Source of the DNA: B18-G4 sp032250805 | GTDB lineage: Bacteria; Bacteroidota; Bacteroidia; Bacteroidales; B18-G4 | DNA length: 18,720 nucleotides | Direction of reading: 5' to 3' | Assembly: GCA_032250805.1 (NCBI GenBank) | Contig: JAVVEM010000047.1 | Coordinates: 1 to 18,720 of the forward strand | Part shown: positions 1-7,746 of the stretch, one piece after another | Position numbering within the stretch: position 1 is the first letter of the stretch | Layout of the letters: each line of letters opens with the position of its first letter | Program-made: the position numbers and the translations under genes | Notes under the pieces: model-generated | The model's input: only the letters and a program-made list of their open reading frames with translations | What the model was told of the DNA's origin: nothing | Database searches by the model: none

Positions 1-25
1 AAAGTACGAATTTAATTAGTACTTT
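1..25. repeat. 25-nt near-perfect palindrome at window edge
   Basis: AAAGTAC at 1-7 is the exact reverse complement of GTACTTT at 19-25. The intervening bases also pair (AATT at 9-12 with AATT at 14-17), so 11 of 12 pairs match around centre position 13; only 8/18 mismatches. It could be an operator-like dyad or the end of a terminator for a gene outside the window. No ORF lies beside it, so its role cannot be decided. Confidence 0.5.
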
Positions 26-82
26 CAGTCTAGTTTCTTAGGGGTGGGCAACATTTCAAACCTATTTTGTACCGATTAATAA

Positions 83-186
83 CCACCAGGTTCTCAGGGC
101 AAGCACTGAAACACTGAAACACTGAAGCCACCGGGTTCTCGGGGCAAGCTGTTTAACCATTTAGCCCCCGAGGTCTCGGGGCAGGC
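83..186. repeat. three copies of a ~21-nt GC-rich degenerate repeat
   Basis: Three related segments start at about 83, 128 and 165. The first two share the form CCACC(A/G)GGTTCTC(A/G)GGGCAAGC and differ at only two positions. The third is a shorter variant whose core is a perfect inverted repeat, CCCCGAG (166-172) and CTCGGGG (175-181). Between copies lie other short repeats. The region is non-coding, downstream of the nqr terminator. It looks like a dispersed intergenic repeat of the chromosome; function unknown. Confidence 0.55.
104..126. repeat. 8-bp tandem repeat CACTGAAA x2.9
   Basis: CACTGAAA is repeated head to tail at 104-111, 112-119 and 120-126 (last copy one base short). It sits between two copies of the GC-rich repeat. 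It is a simple-sequence array in non-coding DNA, too short and without spacers, so not CRISPR. Confidence 0.8.
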
Positions 187-203
187 ATTTAGCCATTTGA
201 ATC

Positions 204-238
204 CATCCAGCATCCAGCATCCAGCATCCAGTATCCAG
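204..238. repeat. 7-bp tandem repeat CATCCAG x5
   Basis: Four exact copies of CATCCAG occupy 204-231, and a fifth copy with one change (TATCCAG) occupies 232-238. The array abuts the A-tract that forms the U-tail of the nqr terminator on the minus strand. It lies outside any supported ORF. Seven-base units are prone to slippage, so copy number may vary between strains. Confidence 0.85.
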
Positions 239-270
239 AAAAAAGACCTCCCCACAATGGTGAAGAGGTC
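239..270 (-). terminator. intrinsic terminator of the nqr operon
   Basis: Read on the minus strand, 270 to 245 forms an 11-bp stem (GACCTCTTCAC with GTGGGGAGGTC, two G-U pairs in RNA) closed by a CATT tetraloop. Six T residues follow directly (A-tract at 239-244 on the plus strand). It begins 30 bases after the nqrF stop codon, which is where a rho-independent terminator for this operon would be expected. Confidence 0.88.
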
Positions 271-299
271 AGAATTAATTTGGCTTCAGGTCTTTCCTT

Positions 300-1553
300 C
301 TATCCTCCGAAATCGTCGAAGGCGATCATTTCATCGGGAACTCCATAATCGTCGAGCATTTTAAGCACCGCATCGTTCATCATGGGTGGTCCGCAGATAT
401 AGTATTCTATCTCTTCGGGCTCGGGATGGTTTTTCAGGTATTCGTCCATTACGATCTGGTGGATAAAACCAACGGGGCCATTCCAGTTATCTTCGGGCAG
501 AGGTTCGGAGAGGCCGATATGAAATTCGAAATTCGGGTTTTCCTTTTCCAGTGCTTCGAATTCATCAATATAGAACAATTCCCTGAGCGAACGTCCACCA
601 TACCAGAAAGTAGATTTCCGTTTGGTTTTTTTGGTTTTATAGAGATCGAAAATATGCGAGCGCATGGGTGCCATGCCGGCGCCGCCACCGATAAACATCA
701 TTTCCTTGTCGGTATCCTTGATGAAAAACTCGCCGTAAGGACCGGAAATAGTAACCTTATCGCCGGGTTTTCTTGAGAAAATATACGAGGAGCATATCCC
801 GGGATTAACCTTCATAAAGCCACCGGTTTTTCGGTCGAAAGGAGGAGTGGCAATACGTACGTTAAGCATAATGATATTATCTTCGGCAGGGTGGTTGGCC
901 ATTGAATAAGCCCGGAATATCGGCTCGGGATTTTTCATTTTAAGATCCCACATATTGAATTTGTCCCAATCTTCTTTATATTCATCTTCAACATCTATAT
1001 CCTTATAATCAACCTGGCATTTGGGTACGTCGATCTGGATATATCCACCTGATTTAAAGTCGAGTTTTTCTCCTTCGGGCAGTTTCACAACAAATTCCTT
1101 AATAAATGTTGCCACATTATGGTTGGATACCACTTCGCACTCCCATTTTTTGATTCCGAATATTTCAGGCGGGATAGCGATCTTCATATCTTCTTTCACC
1201 TTCACCTGGCATCCCAGGCGCCAGTCGTTCTGCTGTTCTTTACGGGTAAAGTATCCCACTTCTGTAGGAAGAATTGATCCGCCACCTTCAAGAACCTGGC
1301 ATTTGCACATGGCGCAGGTTCCGCCACCGCCACAAGCCGAAGGAAGAAAAATCTTTTCGTTCGATAATGTCGACAAAAGGGTAGATCCCGGGTTCACGGT
1401 CAGTTCCTTTTCATCGTTAATGGTCAGTGTAACCTCGCCCTGTGGTGTTAGCTTCTTTCTGGCAAACAGCAACATGGCCACCAAAAATATAATTATCAAC
1501 AGGAAGATGATGATACTGGCGATAATGACTTGTCCGATTCCGACTAAAAGCAT
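300..1553 (-). CDS. nqrF: Na+-NQR subunit F (NADH dehydrogenase, FAD, 2Fe-2S)
   Basis: Entry point of electrons into the Na+-pumping NADH:quinone oxidoreductase: oxidises NADH, passing electrons through FAD and a [2Fe-2S] centre. The 417-residue product has one N-terminal membrane helix (about residues 5-31). A ferredoxin domain follows with cluster cysteines C74, C80, C83 and C115; C85 is an extra cysteine. The flavin-binding motif RAYSMAN is at 214-220, the nucleotide-binding GGGAGMAPMRS at 289-299, and a CGPPMM motif lies near the C-terminus, as in the ferredoxin-reductase superfamily. Length is close to the usual ~410 residues. It is the last gene of the operon, 27 bases after nqrE and just before a strong terminator. 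No Shine-Dalgarno sequence precedes the ATG, as is usual in Bacteroidota. Confidence 0.97.
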   Translation of the reverse strand: MLLVGIGQVIIASIIIFLLIIIFLVAMLLFARKKLTPQGEVTLTINDEKELTVNPGSTLLSTLSNEKIFLPSACGGGGTCAMCKCQVLEGGGSILPTEVGYFTRKEQQNDWRLGCQVKVKEDMKIAIPPEIFGIKKWECEVVSNHNVATFIKEFVVKLPEGEKLDFKSGGYIQIDVPKCQVDYKDIDVEDEYKEDWDKFNMWDLKMKNPEPIFRAYSMANHPAEDNIIMLNVRIATPPFDRKTGGFMKVNPGICSSYIFSRKPGDKVTISGPYGEFFIKDTDKEMMFIGGGAGMAPMRSHIFDLYKTKKTKRKSTFWYGGRSLRELFYIDEFEALEKENPNFEFHIGLSEPLPEDNWNGPVGFIHQIVMDEYLKNHPEPEEIEYYICGPPMMNDAVLKMLDDYGVPDEMIAFDDFGG

Positions 1554-1580
1554 CTTTATACTTTTTTGTTAATTTTCTGA

Positions 1581-2198
1581 TTAAAGTTGAATTCCCATAA
1601 ACATCATAAAGGCTATACCCATGAGCCCGGTAATGATGAATGTAATGCCGAGGCCGCGAAGTGGCGCAGGCACATTCGAATAGCGGATCTTCTCACGGAT
1701 TGCGGCGATACCCACAATAGCCAGGAACCAGCCCACGCCCGATCCAAGCCCAAATGAGGTTGCTTCGGCAATGCTCTGGTATTCTCTTTCCTGCATAAAC
1801 AGCGATCCGCCAAGAATGGCGCAGTTTACTGCGATCAGCGGAAGAAATATCCCCAGTGATGAATAGAGGGTGGGTGAGAACTTTTCGATCACCATTTCAA
1901 CCAGCTGCACCATTGAAGCGATCACAGCAATAAACATGATGAATGAGAGAAAGCTCAGGTCGACTTCTGCAAAGCTTGCATCCAGCCAGGCAAGGGCCCC
2001 CGGGGCAAGTAAATATTCATTCAGCAGATAGTCGACCGGAACGGTGATCCCCAGCACGAAGATCACGGCAATACCCAGCCCGACCGATGTTTTAACAGTC
2101 TTCGAAACAGCCAGGTACGAACACATACCCAGGAAGTATGCGAACACCATATTGTCGACGAAGATGGATTTTACAAATATGTTTATTATTTCCTGCAT
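1581..2198 (-). CDS. nqrE: Na+-NQR subunit E
   Basis: Integral membrane subunit of Na+-NQR, related to RnfA/RnfE. The 205-residue protein is almost entirely hydrophobic helices (about six). It keeps two cysteines known in this family to help hold an intramembrane iron-sulfur centre shared with NqrD: C26 (in GMCSYLA) and C126 (in AVNCAILGG). The segment around residues 62-80 (LLAPGALAWLDASFAEVDL) is a loop between helices. It lies 19 bases after nqrD and 27 before nqrF, all on the minus strand. Assignment rests on family motifs and operon order and is secure. Confidence 0.96.
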   Translation of the reverse strand: MQEIINIFVKSIFVDNMVFAYFLGMCSYLAVSKTVKTSVGLGIAVIFVLGITVPVDYLLNEYLLAPGALAWLDASFAEVDLSFLSFIMFIAVIASMVQLVEMVIEKFSPTLYSSLGIFLPLIAVNCAILGGSLFMQEREYQSIAEATSFGLGSGVGWFLAIVGIAAIREKIRYSNVPAPLRGLGITFIITGLMGIAFMMFMGIQL

Positions 2199-2217
2199 AG
2201 CTAAATGCTGTTAAATT

Positions 2218-2883
2218 TTAATTTTCTTCGATAAGGTCTTTCATTCGTGTACGTTGTACCCAGATAATCACGCCCACGGTGATCAGGGCCATAGGAGGAA
2301 GTATCATCATCCCGTTATTTGAATAGAAGCCACCGTTATCGATGTACCAGCTATCCGGGATTATCTGGTAATTCCAGAGTGTTCCTGAGCCGAGAAGTTC
2401 GCGGAAAAACCCCACAACGACAAGGATCCATCCATATCCCCAGGCATTTCCTATGCCATCGAGGAACGAAGGCCAGGGTTTATTTGCCATAGCAAAAGCT
2501 TCGAAGCGTCCCATGATGATACAGTTTGTAATGATCAGACCTACAAACACCGACAGCTGCTTGCTAACATCGTAGGCAAAGGCTTTCAGCACCTGATCGA
2601 CAAGGATCACCAGTGAGGCGATCACCACCAGTTGCACAATGATCCTGATCCTGGGAGCAATGGTATTTCTCAGAAGGGATATCACAACATTTCCGATCCC
2701 CATTACAGCCATTACCGAAAGAGCCATAACAAAGGACGGTTCGAGTTTGGCAGTAACAGCAAGAGCCGAACATATGCCCAGCACCTGCACAGTGATGGGG
2801 TTTTCGCGCCCAAGGGGCGTAGTGATCAGCTTTTTATACCTGGCAGAGAACAATGGTTCTCTTTCTGTTTTTTCTGAACTCAT
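2218..2883 (-). CDS. nqrD: Na+-NQR subunit D
   Basis: Integral membrane subunit, partner of NqrE in the membrane core. The 221-residue product carries the family signature LGICSALAVT with C38, and a second conserved cysteine C121 in IITNCIIMGR. These correspond to the iron-sulfur ligands described for the family. About six membrane helices are evident. A short hydrophilic N-terminus of about 25 residues precedes the first helix. The ATG lies only 3 bases after the nqrC stop codon, so translation is probably coupled. Confidence 0.96.
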   Translation of the reverse strand: MSSEKTEREPLFSARYKKLITTPLGRENPITVQVLGICSALAVTAKLEPSFVMALSVMAVMGIGNVVISLLRNTIAPRIRIIVQLVVIASLVILVDQVLKAFAYDVSKQLSVFVGLIITNCIIMGRFEAFAMANKPWPSFLDGIGNAWGYGWILVVVGFFRELLGSGTLWNYQIIPDSWYIDNGGFYSNNGMMILPPMALITVGVIIWVQRTRMKDLIEEN

Positions 2884-2886
2884 ATC

Positions 2887-3627
2887 TTATTGCTGGTTTT
2901 TAAAATATGCAACATAATTTTCTATACAATTCTCCAACATTTTGGTCACCGCATCGCTGGTGATGGTCCCACCCGAGATCGCATCGACACCATGGACCTG
3001 CTCGGCCGGAGGCATGGTTTCCACGCCACCTTTTTTTACCGTAATAGAAGTAAACTCACCATCTTCGGTAAATACCGTTTTGCCCTTGAACTGGTTTGCA
3101 AATTCGCGTGTCGAGATTTCAGCTCCCAGGCCTGGAGTTTCCTTATCATGACCAAAGTCGGCACCATAAACAGTGTTCATGTCGGCTTTAAGGGCAATAT
3201 TTCCGTATACCGGCCCCCATAAACCTTTCCCCAGCAAGGGAATGATATAGATCCTTTCACCATCGGCCTCGGCAAGGTAAAGCGGGACTTTATAGGGGTT
3301 GCCCTGTTTTTTATTATACAGTTCTGTTTTCAGGTTGATATCGAACGCACGGTCGTTTCCTTCGATGAACTGGCCGTTGGCATAGCGGCCTGTCACCTGA
3401 CCATCCTGGTTGATCACGATCTCTTCCAGAATAGTTTCTTCGTATAATGCCTGGGCATTATCCGACTCGGCTTCGATCTCTGCTGCCATCAGTATCCCCT
3501 GGATCTTCGCAATGGCAATGTTCCTTTCCTGGTATGGTTTGAGCACCATGGCAGCCGACGACAAGATCGCTGCCACAACGATCACCATGACCGAGGAATA
3601 AATAAAGATGTACCTGTTACTAAACAT
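2887..3627 (-). CDS. nqrC: Na+-NQR subunit C (covalent FMN)
   Basis: Subunit that carries a covalently bound FMN on the outer side of the membrane. The 246-residue protein has one N-terminal membrane helix (about residues 8-28) and an FMN-binding domain. The flavinylation site is D215-A-I-S-G-G-T-I-T; by the family rule (S/T-G-A-T) the FMN-bearing residue is T221. Position 220 is glycine where the textbook motif has alanine. An ApbE-type flavin transferase would be needed and is not in this window. The gene is 35 bases after nqrB and 3 before nqrD. Confidence 0.96.
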   Translation of the reverse strand: MFSNRYIFIYSSVMVIVVAAILSSAAMVLKPYQERNIAIAKIQGILMAAEIEAESDNAQALYEETILEEIVINQDGQVTGRYANGQFIEGNDRAFDINLKTELYNKKQGNPYKVPLYLAEADGERIYIIPLLGKGLWGPVYGNIALKADMNTVYGADFGHDKETPGLGAEISTREFANQFKGKTVFTEDGEFTSITVKKGGVETMPPAEQVHGVDAISGGTITSDAVTKMLENCIENYVAYFKNQQ

Positions 3628-3662
3628 GCTTGTTGTCTTATATTGTTATTCTTTTGTTTTCA

Positions 3663-4832
3663 TTAAGCACTTATTTCTGCAGCTGCCCACCTTTTTTTCC
3701 TTCTTTTAATGTTGGCTGCAACCACATAATGGTCGATCAAGGGTGCAAAAACGTTCATCAGTAAGATGGCAAGCATCATCCCTTCCGGATAGGCGGGATT
3801 GAACACCCTCACAATAATGGCAAAAATACCGATCAGGAAACCATAAATATATTTGCCCTTTGTGGTTTGCGAAGCAGTTACCGGATCGGTAGCCATAAAC
3901 ACCGCCCCGAAGGCAAAGCCGCCCATTACCATATGGTCCCAGGGCGAAATTTGCATATAGGCATTGCTGCCGGCAAGATTGAAGATATACCCCATCAGGA
4001 GGCCTCCGGCAAATACCGACAGCATTATGCGCCAGCTGCCCATGCCTGTAAATAAAAGGATGAGAGCACCGATAAGGATGGCCAGCGTGGATGTTTCACC
4101 GATCGATCCCGGAATAAAACCAAGGAACATGTCCATGGTATCAGGCAATGTGAGTGTAGAATCAGGAAGGGTTGTACTGGCAAGTGCATCGCCCATGGGG
4201 GTGGCACCGGAAACGGCATCGCCCTGACCGGCGATCCATACCTTATCGCCCGACATATGCTTTGGATAGGCAAAGAAAAGAAAAGCACGTGCAGTGAGTG
4301 CAGGGTTCAGAATATTCATTCCTGTACCGCCAAATACTTCTTTTCCAAAAATAACTGCAAAGATTGTGGCTACTGCAACCATCCAAAGCGGAACATCAGG
4401 AGGCATGATAAGCGGAATAAGCATACCTGAAACCAGGAAGCCTTCGGCAACTTCATGTCCGCGCAACTGGGCAAAAACAAATTCCGTTCCCAGCCCGGCT
4501 ACATATGAAACAACAATGATGGGAAATACAACTTTAAACCCATACCAGAAATTTGTCCACAGGTCGGCATCGTTCACACCAATGGAAAGGTTGTGCTGAA
4601 ATCCAACATTCCACATCCCGAAAAGTACTGCCGGGATCAGCGCAACCACAACCATGATCATGGTACGCTTTAGATCGTTGGCATCCCTAATATGACTGCC
4701 TGTGGTGGTTACCCTGTTGGGGACAAACAGGAAGGTTTCGAAAGCTTCGAATGTGGATTGAAGCTTTTCGAATTTCCCCCCTTTTTCTACCTGGGGTTTT
4801 ATTTTATCAATAAAGTTCCTGAGTGCTTTCAT
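3663..4832 (-). CDS. nqrB: Na+-NQR subunit B (covalent FMN, membrane core)
   Basis: Largest membrane subunit of Na+-NQR, carrying a covalent FMN and, in studied enzymes, the Na+ path and quinone-site elements. The 389-residue product has about 60 hydrophilic N-terminal residues and then roughly ten membrane helices. The flavinylation motif D-A-V-S-G-A-T is intact, with T211 as attachment site. FGKEVFGGTGMNILNPALTAR (from about residue 162) is a conserved family stretch. It is slightly shorter than the Vibrio protein (about 415). The 46-base gap after nqrA contains no terminator, consistent with one transcript. Confidence 0.97.
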   Translation of the reverse strand: MKALRNFIDKIKPQVEKGGKFEKLQSTFEAFETFLFVPNRVTTTGSHIRDANDLKRTMIMVVVALIPAVLFGMWNVGFQHNLSIGVNDADLWTNFWYGFKVVFPIIVVSYVAGLGTEFVFAQLRGHEVAEGFLVSGMLIPLIMPPDVPLWMVAVATIFAVIFGKEVFGGTGMNILNPALTARAFLFFAYPKHMSGDKVWIAGQGDAVSGATPMGDALASTTLPDSTLTLPDTMDMFLGFIPGSIGETSTLAILIGALILLFTGMGSWRIMLSVFAGGLLMGYIFNLAGSNAYMQISPWDHMVMGGFAFGAVFMATDPVTASQTTKGKYIYGFLIGIFAIIVRVFNPAYPEGMMLAILLMNVFAPLIDHYVVAANIKRRKKRWAAAEISA

Positions 4833-4878
4833 TGAAATTGAATATGATTATACTCTTTTGTGTTCTTGCGCGTAATGA

Positions 4879-6225
4879 TTAACTCATTTCTTTTCTCATC
4901 AGGTCGATCCCATCTCTGACGATTTTCTGGATATTGATCTTTGAGGTACTGATAAACTCACAAAGGGCGAAATCCTCTTCATCCACCTCATAGATTCCCA
5001 AAAACTCCATTTGGTCGATATCCTCTATCATGATGGCCTTGATCAATTGCATGGGATACAGGTCGAGCGGGAAAACCTGCTCAAACTTTCCTGTAAGGAC
5101 AAAGGCTCTTTCTCCGCCATGATAATTGGTGTCGAGCCTGAATTTTTTCCGGGATGTTATTTTGCTCAAAAAGCTGCTGTAAAAACTATACTTTTTCAGG
5201 CCCGGCATGGCCCAGCCAAAAAATTCATAATAATCGCCTTCGGGGATCACGCTAATCTGTGAGTCATAGAATCCGATAAATCCGTTTTTTTCGATCTTCG
5301 TCCCGGTGAGCACATTTCCGCTGATAAACCTCAACTTCGCTTCGGAGATGTTGCCATTTACCATATCGGCAATAGAATTTCCCAGAACAGTTTTATAATA
5401 TACCGGCCTTTTCACTTCCGAGCCCGTAAGGGCAATGATCCTTTCAGGATTAAGCTTCCCTTCGAGAAACAGGCGGCCAATAGTCAACACTTCCTGCGGA
5501 CGAAGGTACCATATTACCTCACCCTTATTGAGGGGAGAGATACGATTGATCTGTGTACTCACGTTTCCTGCAGGATGTGGCCCCGAGAAAATGCAGTGTT
5601 CAACGCCTTTTGTACCTGACAGGGTTTTTGATACCTGCTTATTGCTCATGTTCAGGTAAACCTTGCCACTGGTAAGTTTCAGCAGGGCATCTACGCCTGT
5701 TTGAAATGCTTTTTCCTGTCCGCTGAGAATAAAGTCGAAGTCGGGAGCAAGGGGTGCTGAATCAAAAGCAGGGATCATGATGGCTTTGGGGTCATCGTCA
5801 GGATTTGCAATGACAGAATAAGGCCGCTGGCGTATTGATGGCCAGACACCGCTGGCGAGCAGCTTTTCAGTAATGGCTTTCTTATCCAGGCTCGCGGGGT
5901 CGGCGGCACCGAAATCGATGTAGTCCTGACCGGGAGCAACCTCGATCGATATTTCCAGCAAAACACGCTTAGCCCCCCGCCTGATCTCCCTGACCTTCCC
6001 GCTTACGGGAGAGGTAAACCTGATGTTTTCACGGTACTTGTCGAAAAACAATGGTGAACCAACTTTTACTTCATCACCTTCCTGCACAAGAAGCTTGGGA
6101 AATACACCGTGAAAATCCGGTGGCTTGATGGCACAAAGTTTTGCAGGAATTTCCCTGATCACCTTTTCAGCCTCACCCAATAAACTGATATCAAGGCCCT
6201 TTTTGATCTTAAATGTATCGGACAT
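4879..6225 (-). CDS. nqrA: Na+-NQR subunit A
   Basis: Cytoplasmic peripheral subunit of Na+-NQR, linked to quinone handling in studied enzymes. The 448-residue protein matches the family length and begins with the characteristic I-K-K-G-L-D-I segment (about residues 7-13). A lipoyl-like domain follows, with PPDFHGVFPKLLVQEGDEVKVG starting near residue 34. No membrane helix is seen, as expected. It is the first gene of the operon; the ATG at 6225 lies 86 bases from the start of a perfect inverted repeat at 6312-6343, a plausible control site for the whole operon. Confidence 0.96.
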   Translation of the reverse strand: MSDTFKIKKGLDISLLGEAEKVIREIPAKLCAIKPPDFHGVFPKLLVQEGDEVKVGSPLFFDKYRENIRFTSPVSGKVREIRRGAKRVLLEISIEVAPGQDYIDFGAADPASLDKKAITEKLLASGVWPSIRQRPYSVIANPDDDPKAIMIPAFDSAPLAPDFDFILSGQEKAFQTGVDALLKLTSGKVYLNMSNKQVSKTLSGTKGVEHCIFSGPHPAGNVSTQINRISPLNKGEVIWYLRPQEVLTIGRLFLEGKLNPERIIALTGSEVKRPVYYKTVLGNSIADMVNGNISEAKLRFISGNVLTGTKIEKNGFIGFYDSQISVIPEGDYYEFFGWAMPGLKKYSFYSSFLSKITSRKKFRLDTNYHGGERAFVLTGKFEQVFPLDLYPMQLIKAIMIEDIDQMEFLGIYEVDEEDFALCEFISTSKINIQKIVRDGIDLMRKEMS

Positions 6226-6311
6226 ACCTTGTTTTTGTATGGATTTTGAAGCTGCGAATTTAACAAAAAATTACAAATTATATGTAAATGGCTTTATTTA
6301 ATTGAGTTGGC

Positions 6312-6343
6312 CTCCTTATTTATACATAATTATAAATAAGGAG
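6312..6343. promoter_or_regulatory. perfect 13-bp inverted repeat between nqrA and the T9SS cargo gene
   Basis: CTCCTTATTTATA at 6312-6324 is the exact reverse complement of TATAAATAAGGAG at 6331-6343, separated by CATAAT. No T-run follows on either strand, so it does not look like a terminator. It lies in the 264-base space between the divergent starts of nqrA (6225) and the plus-strand gene at 6490. A TATAAT hexamer on the minus strand at 6277-6282 would place the dyad about 30 bases upstream of a possible nqr -10 region. A dimeric regulator site is the best guess, not proven. Confidence 0.55.
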
Positions 6344-6411
6344 ATAAAACTATATAAAAAGAAACAGGACTTGCCCCAAAAAACCGCCCGTCAGGTTAAG
6401 CTAAAAAAATG

Positions 6412-6419
6412 TATATTTG
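6412..6419 (+). promoter_or_regulatory. candidate bacteroidete -7 box for the 6490 gene
   Basis: TATATTTG matches the TAnnTTTG -7 consensus of the main Bacteroidota sigma factor. It lies 70 bases upstream of the ATG at 6490 on the same strand. No clear TTTG/TTG -33 box was found at the usual 19-21 base spacing, so support is partial. Confidence 0.38.
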
Positions 6420-6489
6420 AAAAAGAGAAAAGCACAATTAGCATTTAACAATAAAATGTCTGAATTATTTTGAGATCAAACAGTGCTGT

Positions 6490-7569
6490 ATGCATAAATT
6501 CAATACAGATTATCCCGATGCCTGGCAGCGCGGAATACTACTCACCTTTTCGTTGCTTGCGTTATGTTTGCGGGTACAATCGCAGCCTGTGCTGACTGCT
6601 GAAAACACACCGCAGAATGAAAGTACCTATTCCTTTTTTACAGCTACCGGAAACAACATCGGTCCCGGCAGCAGCGGAAACAATGTTAGCTGGGATTTCC
6701 AGGGGCTCCTGATCCTGGCCGATACGCTTGAAAAATACTATACCAACAACCCTGAATATGATGCTTTTCCCGACTTCAGCTATCCTCCATACTATTTTGA
6801 TACAAATAAATATAACCTCAAATCGTACCACTATCATTATCTTATTACCCCTGATCGTTTTTCAATAGCTTACCAGCTTGTGCCAGTCATGTATGCAGGC
6901 AACCAGGCCTGCCCGGTAGATAAAACACTGCTTGAGTTTCCCCTCGCATTTAATGATAGCATCAGCATGTTGTGGAGTTGCGGCATGATCGATGCGGAGG
7001 GATTTATCCATGCCGATGCATACGGAAGCCTGTATTTGCCCGGGGGGAAGGTGTATCCCGATGTACTCAGGGTGTATTCTTATGAGCGAAGGGATTATGA
7101 TTGGTATGGTACGCCTTCATCTCCTTTCGATACCGTATTCATTCGTCGCTATGAATGGTATACACAGGAATCTGAAGTTCCTGTATTTTCCATTGAGTAC
7201 TTCGAAAAGCACCGTTATGAAATGGGAAACTTTTGGTTTACCTACGATACCAGCATCATGATCTTTGACCATGCCAGCAGTGCATTGTCCATTGCCGGCC
7301 ATTCAGCTGTAAAAGGGTCACTAAAGGTTTACCCGCAACCTGCCGGAGAAAGCCTGCACGTGGAATTCCACAGTAAATGGACAGGAGAGATAAGATTATG
7401 CCTTTTCCATATTGCAGGGACAGCACCGCTATATTATCAAACGGAGACCATCATGCCCGGCAGTAATCATTGGGCCGTCGACATCGGGGCACTTCCCCCC
7501 GGATTATATATTCTTGAACTCATTCACGCGCATGGCCATATTGCCATAAAAGTACTGATCGGGCATTGA
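6490..7569 (+). CDS. secreted protein of unknown function with T9SS type A sorting domain
   Basis: The 359-residue product starts with a signal peptide (hydrophobic core about residues 15-27, likely cut after RVQSQ near residue 32). It ends with a T9SS type A-like C-terminal domain, about residues 276-359. That domain shows V-Y-P-Q-P-A-G-E-S-L at 280-289, a run of beta strands, then P-P-G-L-Y-I-L-E-L at 336-344 and a K-V-L ending. Such domains send proteins across the outer membrane through T9SS and are then usually removed. The middle is rich in tyrosine and aromatic residues, with no catalytic motif I recognise. The N-terminal IGPGSSGNNVSWDF region recalls other bacteroidete secreted proteins. 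It lies 177 bases upstream of a T9SS plug gene on the same strand. Confidence 0.8.
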   Translation: MHKFNTDYPDAWQRGILLTFSLLALCLRVQSQPVLTAENTPQNESTYSFFTATGNNIGPGSSGNNVSWDFQGLLILADTLEKYYTNNPEYDAFPDFSYPPYYFDTNKYNLKSYHYHYLITPDRFSIAYQLVPVMYAGNQACPVDKTLLEFPLAFNDSISMLWSCGMIDAEGFIHADAYGSLYLPGGKVYPDVLRVYSYERRDYDWYGTPSSPFDTVFIRRYEWYTQESEVPVFSIEYFEKHRYEMGNFWFTYDTSIMIFDHASSALSIAGHSAVKGSLKVYPQPAGESLHVEFHSKWTGEIRLCLFHIAGTAPLYYQTETIMPGSNHWAVDIGALPPGLYILELIHAHGHIAIKVLIGH

Positions 7570-7656
7570 TCGGGGGGATAGACAGGAAGGGCGATACTTT
7601 TATTCCAAAGAGATGCGGATAAGTTGCCGCTGGCGGGATCCCTGTCCGGCCGGATA

Positions 7657-7682
7657 ATTTCAGGCATGTGCATTCCTGAAAT
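7657..7682. repeat. 8-bp inverted repeat between the two T9SS-related genes
   Basis: ATTTCAGG at 7657-7664 is the exact reverse complement of CCTGAAAT at 7675-7682, around a 10-base loop. A 9-base palindrome (AGTG-T-CACT, 7686-7694) follows directly. No T-tract follows, so a terminator for the upstream gene is possible but weak. It may equally be an operator just upstream of the -7 box at 7705. Confidence 0.4.
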
Positions 7683-7704
7683 GATAGTGTCACTGATTTA
7701 ATAC

Positions 7705-7712
7705 TATTTTTG
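7705..7712 (+). promoter_or_regulatory. candidate bacteroidete -7 box for the T9SS plug gene
   Basis: TATTTTTG fits the TAnnTTTG consensus and lies 34 bases upstream of the ATG at 7747, predicting a leader of about 28 bases. No good -33 element is visible. The box suggests this gene has its own promoter and need not depend on read-through from the 6490 gene. Confidence 0.42.
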
Positions 7713-7746
7713 TATATCCTCAGTTATTGATAAACAGCATTCACAC

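Noticed and set aside
104..238. Possible CRISPR array
   Set aside because: Units are 7-8 bases without spacers, and the longer repeat has only three degenerate copies at irregular spacing; no cas genes are present.
1021..1572. 183-residue plus-strand ORF
   Set aside because: It is antisense to nqrF, whose motifs are certain; the translation shows no domain and is a shadow frame.
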